Shown here piece after piece: positions 36,444 to 48,234 of a stretch of 64,000 bases of DNA. The DNA lies in contig PDHQ01000099.1 in the NCBI GenBank assembly GCA_003339415.1, positions 16,334-80,333 on the forward strand, read 5' to 3'. This DNA comes from Ophiocordyceps camponoti-saundersi (nom. inval.) (taxonomy: Eukaryota > Ascomycota > Sordariomycetes > Hypocreales > Ophiocordycipitaceae). Position 1 is the stretch's first letter. The number at the start of each line of letters is the position of its first letter. Made by a program: the position numbers and the translations under genes. Below the pieces are notes generated by a model, which was not told the origin of the DNA, made no database searches, and worked only from the letters and a program-made list of their open reading frames with translations.

Positions 36444-37443
36444 ATGGCTCCGCAGGCAACGTACGTGGTAAGGAGTCGACACTTTCTTCGATCTCGTGAC
36501 CGATGCATAACGAAAAGTATCTACAGCTTGCTGACCAGACGGACGGTAGACGAAACTCAAGGTGCAGCTGAAGCTCGCCATCGCTAGACTTCGGATGGTG
36601 CAGCAACGCGATGAGCAGCTGGGGAAGACGCAACGGAGGGCTATGGCTCAGCTCCTCGAGGCTGGAAAGGTGGACTCGGCCACGATTCGGGTAGAGAATA
36701 TCATCCGGTCTGACATCACTAGCGAGCTGCACGAGCTATTGGAGCTATACTGCGAGCTTCTGCTTGCTCGGGCCGGTCTGCTGGAGGGTCCGGTCTGCGA
36801 TGCTGGGTTGGAGGAGGCGGTCAAGAGCATCATTTACGCCGCGCCCAAGACGGAGATTAAAGAGCTTCAGACGGTACGGGTGCTGCTCGCGGAAAAGTAC
36901 GGCAAGGAATTCGTCATGCAGGCTATGGAGAACTCGGACGGCAAGGTCAACGAGAAGGTGGTGTCGAAACTCAGCGTCGAACCACCCAGACGGGAACTCG
37001 TTCAGGGTTACCTCGAGGAGATTGCCAAGGCGTACGGCGTTAACTGGCCGAGACGTCATCCCTCTTCTTCTTCTCCACCGACACCACCACCACCCGCCGA
37101 TGGCGAAGAAGACGACAACGACGACGACGGATCCCCTTCAAACGCACAAGCGCAGAGGGTGAAGGATGGCAAGCTTTTCCTTTCCAAGGGAGAGGGAGAG
37201 GATGATGATGATGAGCAGCTGAGTCGGGCTTCGCTTCCACACCGTCTTGGCGGAGGTCAGAGCAGTCCTCTTACGGTTACGCCGCCGAGGATGACGACGG
37301 AAAACGTCCATCCGCGCGTCACGCTGGGATCGATCGAGCTTAAGCCTAGCAAGAAGATGGAGGGGGCGAGGAGGGAGCCGGAAGGGTCGGTGCCGGATAT
37401 TGACGATTTGGAGAAGCGGTTTGCTGCTCTCAAGAAGAGGTGA
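36444..37443 (+). CDS. ist1: IST1-like ESCRT-III-associated protein
   Basis: Regulator of the ESCRT-III/Vps4 machinery in multivesicular body sorting. Exons are 36444-36467 and 36550-37443, giving 305 residues. The IST1 domain covers about residues 9-175 (TKLKVQLKLAIARLRMVQQ, then ARIRVENIIRSDI-like SATIRVENIIRSDI). A proline and acidic linker follows. The C-terminus ends in DLEKRFAALKKR, which fits the MIM1 consensus (LxxRLxxLK) that binds the Vps4 MIT domain. The domain is certain. The first exon is tentative: it was chosen because a strong GTAAGG donor after MAPQATYV is in phase with the TAG acceptor before TKLKVQ, and an in-frame TAG bars a longer exon 2. Other first exons are possible. 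Confidence 0.88.
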
Positions 37444-38109
37444 AGAAAGAAGAGGAGCTGTAAATCAATGTGAGTATTGCACTCTTTTGATGTCCATCAT
37501 CGTCTTGTGCATTTGGCAGGTGGTCGACCCAGGCACTGTTGATAGTCGATGTTTCAGAGTGCAGGACCGTATGACTGTTGTGACGGACGATGTCAAGAAT
37601 AACGGCTTCCTTCAACGAGATACCTCTAAAAGGGCACGAGAAACTCAAGAAACATCTCTTCCCTACCTACACAGAGATATATACAGCGTAGACCCTTCTG
37701 TAGCCCTGCCTAGAAAAGGGCCAACTGAACCAACCAGCAGCACGTTAAACAGCCCTGACGGCGTTTGTTGCCTTGCCAGCTGTAAGGCAGAAACATGCCG
37801 CAGCCAGGAAAGCATAAGAGCAAAGCAAACGAATTTCCAACCTGGGATAAAAACCTTTCCCTCTCCAACCCCCCCAAACCTGAGCGAAACATCTCATCAT
37901 CAACGCTCAACCCCATCGCTCAACGGCTCGATTCCCATCATAGGGCATCGAGTCGAGATTCATAGCCGCATCGTCCTCTTGTTGCTTTTATCCCTTCATC
38001 TGTTGATCATCTCTTCGTCTCAAGATTCAAGCCTTTCTTTCATCTGAAAAAAACACACACACACACACACACCTGCACAGCCTTTTTTCCACCTTTCCTT
38101 TGATCAACC
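37444..38109. other. Intergenic: IST1 3' flank and leader of the CCHC gene
   Basis: About 670 bp. The right end is CT-rich and carries an (AC)10 microsatellite at 38053-38072, 38 bp before the next start codon. No gene is seen. Confidence 0.55.
38053..38072. repeat. (AC)10 microsatellite
   Basis: A perfect AC dinucleotide run flanked by an A tract, in the presumed 5' UTR of the CCHC-knuckle gene. A likely length-variable marker. Confidence 0.85.
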
Positions 38110-39691
38110 ATGATTACCAAGGAAGATCTCTTGAAGGCTTTACGCAAGGACCTGTCCTTGGAGATGGAAAGCCTCGATGAAATGGGCACTGTTAATCAGC
38201 TGCTTCTCGAGCAGCGTCTGTTGACTGCCCGAGTAGATAAGCATCTCTCTCGAGCTTTCGCCGCGGCTATTTATTCGACCTGGCTTCAGGAGAGAGTGTA
38301 TCGCGAAGGTGGAAAGCTCGCGCCCGCCGTGCTCGACACCTATCTTCAGTTCTTGGTCGGTATCAGCTGCGACAAGGAGATGATCACCCGTGCCTGGTTG
38401 CAGGCCGCGCTCAACAACCTCGAGAAATGGTTCAAAGTCATGGAGCCTGACGTTGCTCGTGACGTGCGCATCGGCGTCAAAACGGAGATTGTGAATAGGT
38501 TCTCCACCGGCGATTACATGAAGGTCGACTATCGCGGCCTCATGGCTGGTGGTAAGTCAACAGTTTTCTTGACGTCGAGATGTGAAACTTGGCTGACCAT
38601 CTTCCAGGCATTCCAGGTATAGAGTCTCAGCCCTCCATCGGCGTTGCGGGCAACTCTGCTGCTGAGAAGGCGGACGACTGCCAGGTGTGTGGTTCCAAGA
38701 ACCACTCTTCCGACAAATGCCCTGGCAAAAACTTTGGCTACGGTCCACGTTCGTCCATCGATCCCGCTCTTGCGCATGAGCGAATGCAGAACTTATTCCA
38801 GAATGCAGTTCCGAAGCGTGAGAACCGAAGCGCCGGCTTCACCAGACAGAATGTCTACCAGGACCAGCAGGGAATTTCTCGCCAAGCGGGTAATCATGGT
38901 CAGCCCTTCGGCTCCTCCGCCACGGGAACCCCCTTTGCTAAACACTCCATCTGTAAAGCAGCGGCCAGTGAGCTCCTCATGCATGGAGGTTCGTCGGTCT
39001 AGGAGAACGTAAGTCAACTCAGAGAGCAGGAGTTCGCATGACAGCTATATAACTAACATTGATTCTCGAGCAGGACAACCGAGCCAAGCATGGAAAGGGC
39101 CAACTGAAGCCGTGGAAAGACATGAACGACGTCGAGCGAAAGGCTCTAATTGAAGCTGACGCATTCTTGGACAGCCTCGCTGAAGAATTGACCATTAAGA
39201 ATGCGGCCGCTGCAAGAAACCCTGCCCCAGTGAGCGAGTCGACGGGCTCGGGAAGCCAGACCTCGAACACCGAGGGTAGGCCCAACAAGAAGCGCGATCG
39301 CATTCCCGTCCTGGGTGAGCTCGTGGAGCCGACAAAGCCCAAGGCCAAGCTTTCGCCGGTCGACGAGGACGCAACCATGACGGGTGGCGGTCCCCCCCTT
39401 CCGAATCAGCAGGTGACGCTTCCTACCCGTCCGGCCGGGGAAGTCGGTCAGTCATCCACGGAAAACAGCTTCATCAGGGAGCTCTTCTCTAAGCACGAGA
39501 ACGTTATTCGCAACCCAAAGGTGAAGCGCAAGACGGCCTTGGAGATGTGGGACGAACACGATGCGAAGCTAGCGGCTGAGGAAGCCGAGAGCGCTGTCGA
39601 GAAAGCAGAGAGCGCTGCCGAGAAGGTGAAGAAGGTCATCGAGGAGGCCAAGAGAGTCCTGGAGAAGCAAGGGAAGGGCAAGAGAAACTAG
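38110..39691 (+). CDS. Unrecognised protein with CCHC zinc knuckle; in-frame TAG before last intron
   Basis: I do not recognise the family. Exon 1 (38110-38551) encodes an alpha-helical N-terminal domain of about 145 residues (MITKEDLLKALRKDLSLEM). The GTAAGT intron ends at 38607. Exon 2 from 38608 carries a classic zinc knuckle CQVCGSKNHSSDKC (CX2CX4HX4C), suggesting RNA or DNA binding. Exon 3 (39074-39691) is in the same frame and ends in a charged coiled coil (AEEAESAVEKAESAAEKVKK). Exon 2 meets an in-frame TAG at 39000-39002, six bases before an excellent GTAAGT donor at 39009 with a good branch site (ATAACTAAC). Thus the product is either 278 residues (stop used), about 486 (TAG read as an amino acid or edited), or about 482 (weak GTCTAG donor at 38997). 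Confidence 0.7.
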
Positions 39692-39863
39692 GCTGCAGTT
39701 TTTGCCCACAATGGCACATTCAGGCTGAGAGGCATATACGGGTTTTGATACCTAGGGGAAGGGCTGATCAGGATTGCGTTTTATTTGTGTTTTTCTTACT
39801 TCGGATCGAGATCCGTAGCTGCTAAAGGGTTTTTGCTAGTTGAATTGACTATCGAACGGTGCC

Positions 39864-40372
39864 TCACTCCAGCTTATCCAGATGCTCCAGCCTGGTGAGG
39901 ACGACCTGTTTACTCGTCTCCTCAATCTCGCCAGCGAGAAAGACCTCGTCGAGGATAGCGTAGACTTTATAAAAGTTGAAGACGAGATCGAGCTCGCAGA
40001 CGTTACCGAAGAAGGCGTCCAACACCTCGACGAAGAAGTGGATGGCCTCTAGGTATGCGAGCTCATTGTCGTTTGTGTCGACGCAGACGCAGAAGAAGAG
40101 GCCGGCGTAACGACGATAGACGATCTTGTTGTTGCGGAACTCGACGAAATTGGATTGGTACTTTTGGTCGCGCGGTGCCACTAGTCGGTGAACCTCGCCC
40201 TTGAGCTTGATCTTTTGCTCGTCGCCGTAAGGGGCGTACCACTTTGCGAGGCGCGTCTTGCCTCTTCAGAGGAGGAGGAGGGAGAGCGTCAGTCAGCGGG
40301 ACGGAGATGATGAGGAGAGAAAACAGAGTTCGAGACGTACTGGCGATTCTGAATGAGAATGAAGGATAGCAT
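39864..40372 (-). CDS. aps2: AP-2 adaptor complex sigma subunit
   Basis: Small subunit of the AP-2 clathrin adaptor at the plasma membrane; its pocket binds the acidic dileucine cargo signal. Exons are 40372-40341 and 40263-39864, giving 143 residues, exactly the family's usual length. The sequence is almost collinear with animal AP2S1: [80 protein letters not shown]. The intron has a GTACGT donor and an AAG acceptor and lies after QNR, a common place in this gene. A NECAP-like partner is encoded at 59.8 kb. Confidence 0.97.
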
Positions 40373-41283
40373 GGCTTTGGGTGGCGGGCGGGCCGCTCTC
40401 GGGCGGTGCCGGAGGAGGAGATGTCGTTGGATTTGACTCTTGCGGGAGATGAAGGTGGGGGTGCAAATAGTAGTGTAGACCACTAGCAGGACAGGACTGC
40501 AGGAGTGCCGCCGGCCCTGTAGCGGAGGAGATGAGAGGTGTGCGAATATGGCTTACAAATGCGCGGCGCGCGTGAGGTGGCGGCAGAGTCTCTTGTCTCA
40601 ACTGTGAGAGTTGAGATGAGATTACGAGAGGGAATCTACCGGGGCGACAAGGCCAGTGCCTACCTTAACATGTGAATAGAAACTCTCCAAGTTCCTGCCC
40701 GTCTTATAGTTGAGTCGTGCATCGATCTTTCAACATGTCGTCAACGACAACACTTGACGCACGTGATACTCTCATCTGAGTTGGGCTTCGCACCGTCACA
40801 AGCTTGACACTGACCGAACTCAACCTACAACACGCACAACTCAATAATTCGAATTCACGCTGCAATGTGTTATTTACATACACACAGCCGTCAACGGACT
40901 TCACTTGCCTCGGCTCCCGTCAACAAGCATTCGTCTCGTCCCACAAACTTGTACCCGATACAGGACATCGGCTCGAAACCGAGTTGGCTCCGACCGAGTT
41001 CCGATGCCGCTTCCGAGTACCGAGTACCTCCTCTTCGCATAACGCATGCCCGAAGCCGGCCCGCTTCTCTCGTCCCCTCCTCCTCCACTTGGTTTCCGAT
41101 TTTCGTCCCTCACTTCTCCCTCTCTTTACTCGACCTGACCTTCATCCTCTTCACCTCTCACACAGTCTCTCTCTTCGACTACAAGCTGCCTACGGCTACT
41201 GAGCAACCGTGAAAATCGAGTCACCGCTTCGACTCGACGCCCCTCCTCGACGCGATGGGATCGGCTCCAAACCCTCGTCCATC
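40373..41283. promoter_or_regulatory. Divergent promoter region of AP-2 sigma and FUSC-like gene
   Basis: About 910 bp between two start codons on opposite strands. The right half is CT-rich leader-like DNA. An open GTG-initiated extension of the FUSC frame at 41209-41283 exists but lacks an ATG. No specific site is recognised. Confidence 0.55.
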
Positions 41284-44200
41284 ATGGCGTCGTCTTCACA
41301 TCTCCTTCACAGCCTCGTCACCTTTCTCTGGGGCTTGCGTCAGGAGAATGCCTTGTGGCAGGCCATGCTCAAGTTCTTCATCGCCATCACCGCCGCCGTC
41401 GCTCTAGCCTTCCTTCCTGCATTTCACAACGCTACCAGCTTCCTCATACCCATGACTGTTTGCTTTGCTCACCCTGGCCAGAGAATGGGCCGAATGATCC
41501 AGTCGCTACTCATGGTTCTGGTCGGCGCCATCATCGGCCTCTCCTGGTCGCTGTTGGGTCTTCGTCTGGCATTCCTCGTCGAGAGCAGCAACACGGCTGC
41601 TGCCAATGCTATTCGTGCCATCTTTTTCCTCATCCTCCTTCTCGTTCACGGCTACATCCGTTCCTCGGACCCTAGTCTCATGATATTCGTCATGTTTCTC
41701 ATCATCCCGGCCACCCTGACTATTCAGCTGCCGGGCAACGTCACGGGCTCCATCTACACGACGACATATATTCCTCTCCTGCTGGGCGCTGCTGTAGTGC
41801 TAATTGTTAATCTGGCTCTCTTCCCGGAGCTCTCTAGTACATATCTGGGATCGACGACTATCGACACCCTGTCGGAGACGGTTGATACCTTGACGCGCGC
41901 AACAAACTGGTTCGTCACCCCCGGCTGCGATCCGGAGAACGTCCCTGTCGAGACGACATCCCCCAAGAAGCCTAGCGGACCCGCCAAGCAGGGTGCCGTG
42001 GCCAAATTCTTCTCCCAATTCCCCAACCCTTTCCACGCGGCGAAGCGTGGTTCTGCCTTGGCTTCTTTGCCCCATCAAAACACCAAGTTGGTTCACCTGA
42101 CGGCGCAGAAACCCAAATTACGTGCCTGTCTCGCTCGCTGTCGAGGCGTTCAAAATGAAGTCAACTTTGAGATATCTCTGTCACCCCTGCCACCGACTGC
42201 TTTGAAACCCATCAGCATTCAGTACATGTCAGGTCTGGTTCGGAATGTAACCACTCTGATCGGTGCTTGCGAAAACAAGTTTGTTGTCGTCGGCACGGAT
42301 GAAAGCTTGAAGACTTATCCGTCTGGCGGCAAAGACGAATCATCATCGGGCAGAAAGGAAAGGAAAACAGCGGCGAAAACGGCGAAGAAGGGCTCCTCGA
42401 AGAAAGCCCGGGCTGCCAAGCCGGTTGCCGAGAAGCCTTTCCCGAGCGTGAAGCCTATCAAGGAAATCGAAACAAGCAGTGCCGAGCTTTTGGAAGCTAT
42501 TCTCACCCGTATCAGAGGCCCCGCACAAGACTTTCAGGTGTCCCTGGCAGAGGCGGCGAATCTCGTCATTCTGTGTCTCGCCTACTGCTTTGACGTACCA
42601 AAGCTTCCTTCTGGCGCCGCGGCACCAAGGACAGTGTCGTTGCAGGAACTCGATGCGAGAATCGACAAATTTTCTCATGCTCTAACCCTTTTCGACACCC
42701 AGGCGGCCGATCAGCTTAAGCAGACCATGATGGATAAGTCGTGCGAGCCGATAGACTTTATGCCGGGCATGGAGACCTTCATGGCATCATCTTTCATTCT
42801 TTCTCTTCGCGACTCTGCTGCTCAGCTGCTGGAAATGCTTCGTCACTTGCGGCTTCTCGTCGAGAGCAGACAACGTCGTCGTAACCATTCCCGTCTCTGG
42901 ATACCGCAGCTCACCAGGTTTTGGCAATGGATTACGGAGAAAGGGTCAGCCAAGGCCGTGGAAATGACTCCGGTGTATGGCAGCCCGCAGCGTCCAGCCG
43001 GACGAGATGGATTCGGCTCGATTTCGGCCATGAGCGATGCAAACCTCAGTCGAATCCCAGACGAAGAGGGTCGCATCGGCCAAACGGTCCATTGGGCAGA
43101 CCTGAAGTCGCCAAGCAAAATGGGGTTATCAAAGAAGCGATCGCGACGAAAGTCACAGCTGCAAGACCTCGGCTTGATTGGAAAGGCGAGGGAGAAGGCA
43201 GCTGACGCCTTGGAATGGGCTCAGACATCCAAGGACCTGGACTATGCGCTCAAGCTAGCCGTCGCCACGTTTCTCCTCCTCTGGCCGGCCTTTGTCTCGT
43301 CGTGGAGGCAGTGGTACACCCAGATCCGGGGTATCTGGGCGCCGGTGCAGCTGATACTGGTTTTCGAGATCTCGATTGGCAGCTCGGCTTTTGGTTTCTT
43401 CCTTCGGCTTATCGGCGTCCTTTTTGGTTGCGTGGCTGGCTTCGTGGTGTACGAGGTCGGCAGAGGAAATCGAATTGCTGTAGCCGCTCTTCTTCTGATC
43501 CCCATCTTACCGTCCATCTACATACAGGTCGCCACCAAGTACGTCAAAGTAGCCATAGTCTCGATCATATCGATGACTGTCGTTGCTCTCGGTAAGTCAA
43601 GCAGCCCCTGATCCCACAGAGGGAAAAAAACTGACGACTATTTCTCCTCCTGCTCAGCTTCGATCAACGGGACTATCCCTGCGTACGAGATATTTTACAA
43701 GCGTCTGGTGGCTTTCTTGATCGGTGGTCTCGTCGCCATGCTGGTGGAGGTCGTCATCGCCCCGGTCCGGGCCCGGGATCGGTTGGTGGAATGTCTGTCC
43801 TACTCCGTTCGCCAGATCCAGAAAATGGAGAAGACTCTATCTGTCGGCATAGACGGACCTTGGAGCCCTAATATCCACTCGAAATCCCTTCTCGCTCGCT
43901 TCAAGCGCGCCCGTGATAAGGCACAGGGCGCACTGGCCGAAGCCGAGACCACCCTACCTTTCTGCCTGAGCGAGCCGCGTCTCAAAGGCAGCTTCAAGCC
44001 TCTCGCCCCCATATACGCGGAGATTATCTACGTCCTTCACCAGATCATCGACCGGATGGACAACGTTGTCCAGCTCCGCAGAACACACGGCTCGTCGATT
44101 CTCGAGGAGCTCAATCCCAAGGTCTACGCGTATCGCAGAAACGTGGCGGCCAGCACGACGCTCATACTATTCTCCGTCAACGAGGCCCTCACCACCTGGT

Positions 44201-44769
44201 TGCCGCTCCCTCAGTTCCTCCCTTCGGCTCGGCTCGCTCTCCTGCGGCTGATCAGCCGGGTTCGCGAAATCGTCGCTTCGGATAACAGTGCGGTTCAGAG
44301 TGGCGACGCGGGGGTAAGGACGGAGCTGGACGAGGAGACGGCGAGTCTCATCACGAAACGCAAATTTCTATCCTGGAACGCCGGCACCGTCGGTCAGATG
44401 GAGATCATCGAGTACCTCGAGGAGCTGGCCGAGCTGGTCAAGCTACTGGTAGGTGTCAACGCCTTTAAAAGCGGCATGCTCAACCGCGCGATGGAGAAGC
44501 AGCGCTCCGTAGAGCAGGCTCTAGCCACGGACGCCGTCGCCGCTTCGACGGGGGTCTCGCCTGCGATCGGCTCCAACGATGACGACGACGAGCCTCGGGT
44601 GGAGACTCCGTCGTCGGCCGAGGTCGAGACGGACGGTAACGACGTCTTTTCCGATAGCGACAGCTGGGATGAGGGTATTCCCCTCAGCTTGCAGAGGGTT
44701 GGCACCCGGTTGAGGAGGGATAGCTCGGTGGTGAGGAGGAGGACTATCTCTGTGACGGGGACGCGGTGA
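41284..44769 (+). CDS. FUSC/BRE4-like multi-pass membrane protein (DUF2421-type)
   Basis: Large integral membrane protein of the aromatic-acid exporter/FUSC superfamily; the yeast relative BRE4 affects brefeldin A sensitivity. Exons are 41284-43591 and 43658-44769, giving 1139 residues. The architecture is two membrane blocks: about six hydrophobic segments at residues 30-195 (FFIAITAAVALAFLPAF, MIQSLLMVLVGAIIGL and others), a long cytosolic part with a basic linker (RKERKTAAKTAKKGSSKKAR), a second block at about 655-840 (ALKLAVATFLLLWPAFV, LLIPILPSIYIQVATKY), then a soluble C-terminal helical domain and an acidic tail. The start is the first true ATG of the frame (MASSSHLLHSL), just before the conserved LRQENALWQAMLKFF. 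The transported substrate, if any, is unknown. Confidence 0.86.
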
Positions 44770-45158
44770 GAGGCGTTTCTTGACGACTGTTATATTACTA
44801 GGACATGATTCTTACGAGGGATTGGCTAAAAGTTGCTTGTTTTGTTTATTGCTTCTTGGAACATTGATTGGACATGGCTTGTGCTTGGTATATAGATGGA
44901 AATACGCGGCACTGGGCAAAATAGCTATGCCATTCAGAGGACACATTGGCTCACATTGACGAGCCAGAGTCTCTCACATTTGTAGTGTATAACGGAAAAA
45001 CAACAGCGATATCCTCTAAACGCTTCTAGAACCCGGGCCATCTCCTGTCTGATCAACGCCGACTCCACGCTTCCTAGCCAGCCCTTGAGAGCTCACCGTG
45101 TGGCAATCAAAACCGAAAAGGGGGTAAAAGGCAAGACAAGAGATGAGAAAGAAAGAAA
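44770..45158. terminator. Convergent 3' flank of FUSC-like gene and SPT3
   Basis: 389 bp between two stop codons facing each other. It must hold both polyadenylation regions. No gene is visible. Confidence 0.5.
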
Positions 45159-46379
45159 TCAGATGATGTTGAGAGGCGTGTGCTGCAGCAGCCTGGTACC
45201 GTTGAGCATGGCACGCATCTTCTTGGGCCTCTGCTGGAACCTGCGGAACCCCTCCTGGACGTGACGCGGCTCGATGGGCGTCTTGCCCTCGCTCGGGGGA
45301 TCGAATAGACCCTGGAGTCGCTTGCGTTTCTTAGCGCCGAGCGAGTCCGCGGCGGGGCCGGATTGGGCACGGGCCAGGTCTTCTTGCTCCTTGAATTTGA
45401 GGGCGACCTCGGTGAGGGTGGCGACCATTTCGAAGGTGAGGAAGCCGAGGATGTCGACGATGTCATCTGAGGGCTTGCTGTCCGTGACGATACCGAAGCC
45501 TGCCCACTCGCGGAAGCGCTTCCCCTTTCTCCAGGTGAAGGAGGCCTGACGGTATTCGGACCAGGTGACGTACTCTTCGCGGGTCATGACTTTTGTGCGC
45601 TCGTCTGCCTTGCGAAGGCGCTGGAGGGTGATGTAATTCATCTCATCCTCTTCCTCGTCTTCCTCGTCGTCGCGTTCGGGCACCTCGACCGGGAAGAAGG
45701 AGGCCGGTTCCCAGGGCAGGCCGACTTTAGCCTTTTTGTTCTTCTTGGCGGCTTCGTCGACGACGGGGCCGCCTCCCGGGACGACGCCGCCGACGGGATC
45801 GTCACCGGCGGCGAGGTCGGCTTCTGCGCCTTTGTCTTCCGAGTCTTTGACGTTTTTGCGGACGTCTTTCCAGGAGAGGAAGGTGCGTAGGCGGGAGACT
45901 TTGGCTTGGTCGTGGCGGATTTGGAAGATGAGGTCGTTTGTGCTGATGGATTTGGAGCCGCGGCGGGAGGCTAGTTCGGTGCAGTTGCGGAGCTGTTTTT
46001 GAGGGAATGGGGGGTTGAGTTATCGGTGTTGTGAGATTGTCGAAGAAGGGTACACTTACCAGTTCGATGACCTGCTGTCGTACGATATCTTCTATGATGC
46101 TTGTTGTTTCGACTGACGGCTCTGCTGTCTCGCCCGAGACGTACATCATCTGCGTAGCGGTGCTCGTTAGAGGTTTGTGGGAGCTTAGGGTTTATTGGTT
46201 TTAAACAGTGGGAGATGGGCACGAAGGGGACGTTCGAGGGCCCGTGTTGGCATCCAACGAATCGTGCGCGTCGATTTCTTCTCCTAAAGAGAAGGTTATG
46301 ATAGTAGAGGAGAGGAGCGATTTACCTGGCTGATTTCCTGGCGATACTTGTATGCCTTGCTATCCCTTCCCTCGGCCAT
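45159..46379 (-). CDS. spt3: SAGA subunit SPT3 (histone-fold TFIID-18-like)
   Basis: Subunit of the SAGA coactivator that delivers TBP to promoters. Exons are 46379-46326, 46149-46060 and 45992-45159, giving 325 residues. The N-terminal histone fold starts at [15 protein letters not shown] and includes [46 protein letters not shown] helices; a C-terminal second histone-fold half contains [12 protein letters not shown] and [23 protein letters not shown], the two-fold arrangement typical of Spt3. A linker with an acidic run ([10 protein letters not shown]) sits between them. The first intron is 176 nt, longer than most here, with a clear CTAAC branch site; the second is 67 nt. All three joins are phase 0. 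Confidence 0.93.
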
Positions 46380-48234
46380 GGCTGCAGATGGGGTTTGACC
46401 GGCTCAGGGCCGATCGAGCCGGACGAGGGAACGAAGCGAGATCGTCGTCAATATTGGGGTGTAAGATTCGGAGAAGGCTGCTTCTGAGGAGTGACCGGAG
46501 CGGACGAGTGGCGCAGTGGCGTTCTTGGCTTTCAGGTCTTTTTGGTGTAAATAGAGGTGATGAGATGAAGTGAGGTCGCGGAACTGGGACTATGAGTGGG
46601 TGTGAAGAGTGAGTCTGCACAGTGACGTGTTCAATTGCAGTAGCTCGTGATTGTGTATCTTTACATGCGGATTGCTGATGAAGATACATCTTTCGCTGGC
46701 TCAGCAAGTAGGAGATGTACTGTGCGAGTGCAGACCGGTTCTACGAATTGATGACTCAGACGGCATCAACTCTCTGTGTGCTGAGCTTCTGCACGTGATA
46801 ACCTTGACCGTTCAACTTCAGTTCCACCAAACTCAGCATCAAGTCATATGCTTTGCCTCGCCTTTGAAAGTAGTTTCTTCTCACATTGGCTGTTTGGAAA
46901 ACAGTGCAGTCTTTTCCTGAAGCGCGAGCATTGCTTGACCGTCTGAAAAGCTTCACCGCCGACATCGGACTTGATTACGCCGTGATGCCTCCTGAAGCAG
47001 ATTCCCTTTCGCCACCGGCTCCTACATGAATCCTTCTTTGCATCCTCCCGTAGCTGAGATTGTAAGCCACTTGCAGATTCCAAGCCCGGTAATAGACGTA
47101 GGAAGATGCAAACGCTGTCCTACGCCACACTACAGCATCCACGGTCAAAAATTGGTTGGCCAGCTGCCAGCTGTGCACAGCCGTCACGTACGGCATGGCT
47201 GTGCAGCTGTCACTTGATTTACACAAAGTGACTGGCAGAAAGTGGCGGTGCCAAACTTTTCTCTGTACCTGTTTACAGGCTTGAAAATCCTCCAACTTTC
47301 CACTGAAAATTTCTTTTCCACCATCACCTCTACAAGCCCTTCACCAGCATCATCGCCTACCCTCTTTCCATCACCTACAATCTCTCATGAGGTTGATTGA
47401 ATGGTGAAAAGACGCGTTGAGAATTTTGTTCCTTATGCCAGACACTTCTTTTTCGTCGAGGCTGCACCCTCCTTTACCGTTTCATAATCCCAATCCCTGC
47501 CTACCTATTTGAAGGAGAACATCACCACCCTTCGCCTCTTCATCCGCCCTAAGCTCCCATAGTCTGACGGCTACGAAGACTGCATCTCTCTGATCAAGTC
47601 ATCTTTCCATTCCCGACGGAAGAGAGATAATGACATTTCGATGACTCGTTCAACGCGAGGCCATCAAGAGGGTGAATCATAATCACACTTCGCTCGTCTA
47701 AATTATTCACTAAAGCTTACACACTTTAGCCGACGGGCGATTGTGCTCCATTGGAGGAGGAAAAAGCCAAACTCGGATGATTCACGACCTCGACTCCTGG
47801 TGAACGATGCATCATTTCGGCCATCGACGTCCAATTCCTTGTGCATCATCGTCAGCCAACGATTACTGGCGACTAGATTGATCGAGTATGTATCCTTCTT
47901 TATCTTCATTTCTCGCCACATCTTCGACTTCCTTTTTACCCTGTTCTATTCTCCTCTTTTCTCCTCCTCTTTTCTCCCTCCTTTGTTAGCTGTCAGCTGT
48001 CAGTAGGTAGTCAGCCCTCAACAGCGAGCTGCCAGCTGCCAGCTGCCAGTCAGGCCTTTGCTCCCCTGAAAACCCGTTTGCAAACCAATTTTTCTCAGGC
48101 CCTCTTCTATAATAGGCTATAATCTCTCCCCTCTCTACCCCTCAGTCCTCTTCCTTCTTCCTCCACACCCTCTACGACACCCTCTCTGCTTCCCTTTCTT
48201 CTGACTATTCACGCTACATCGTCAGACTCATTGC
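46380..48234. other. Gene-free boundary between conserved block and the decayed island
   Basis: SPT3 promoter on the left, then about 1.5 kb without a supported gene. It contains a strong inverted repeat at 47168-47209 and short tandem GCTGCCA/GCTGTCA units at 47990-48050. C/T-rich tracts at 47940-48000 and 48120-48200 look like leaders of a gene I cannot close. Confidence 0.5.
47168..47209. repeat. 42-bp inverted repeat (hairpin)
   Basis: Outer arms CAGCTG-TG-CACAGCC and GGCTGTG-CAGCTG are complementary except for a 2-nt bulge. Between them sits a smaller palindrome, CCGTCACGTACGG. In single-stranded form this would fold into a long hairpin. Confidence 0.7.
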
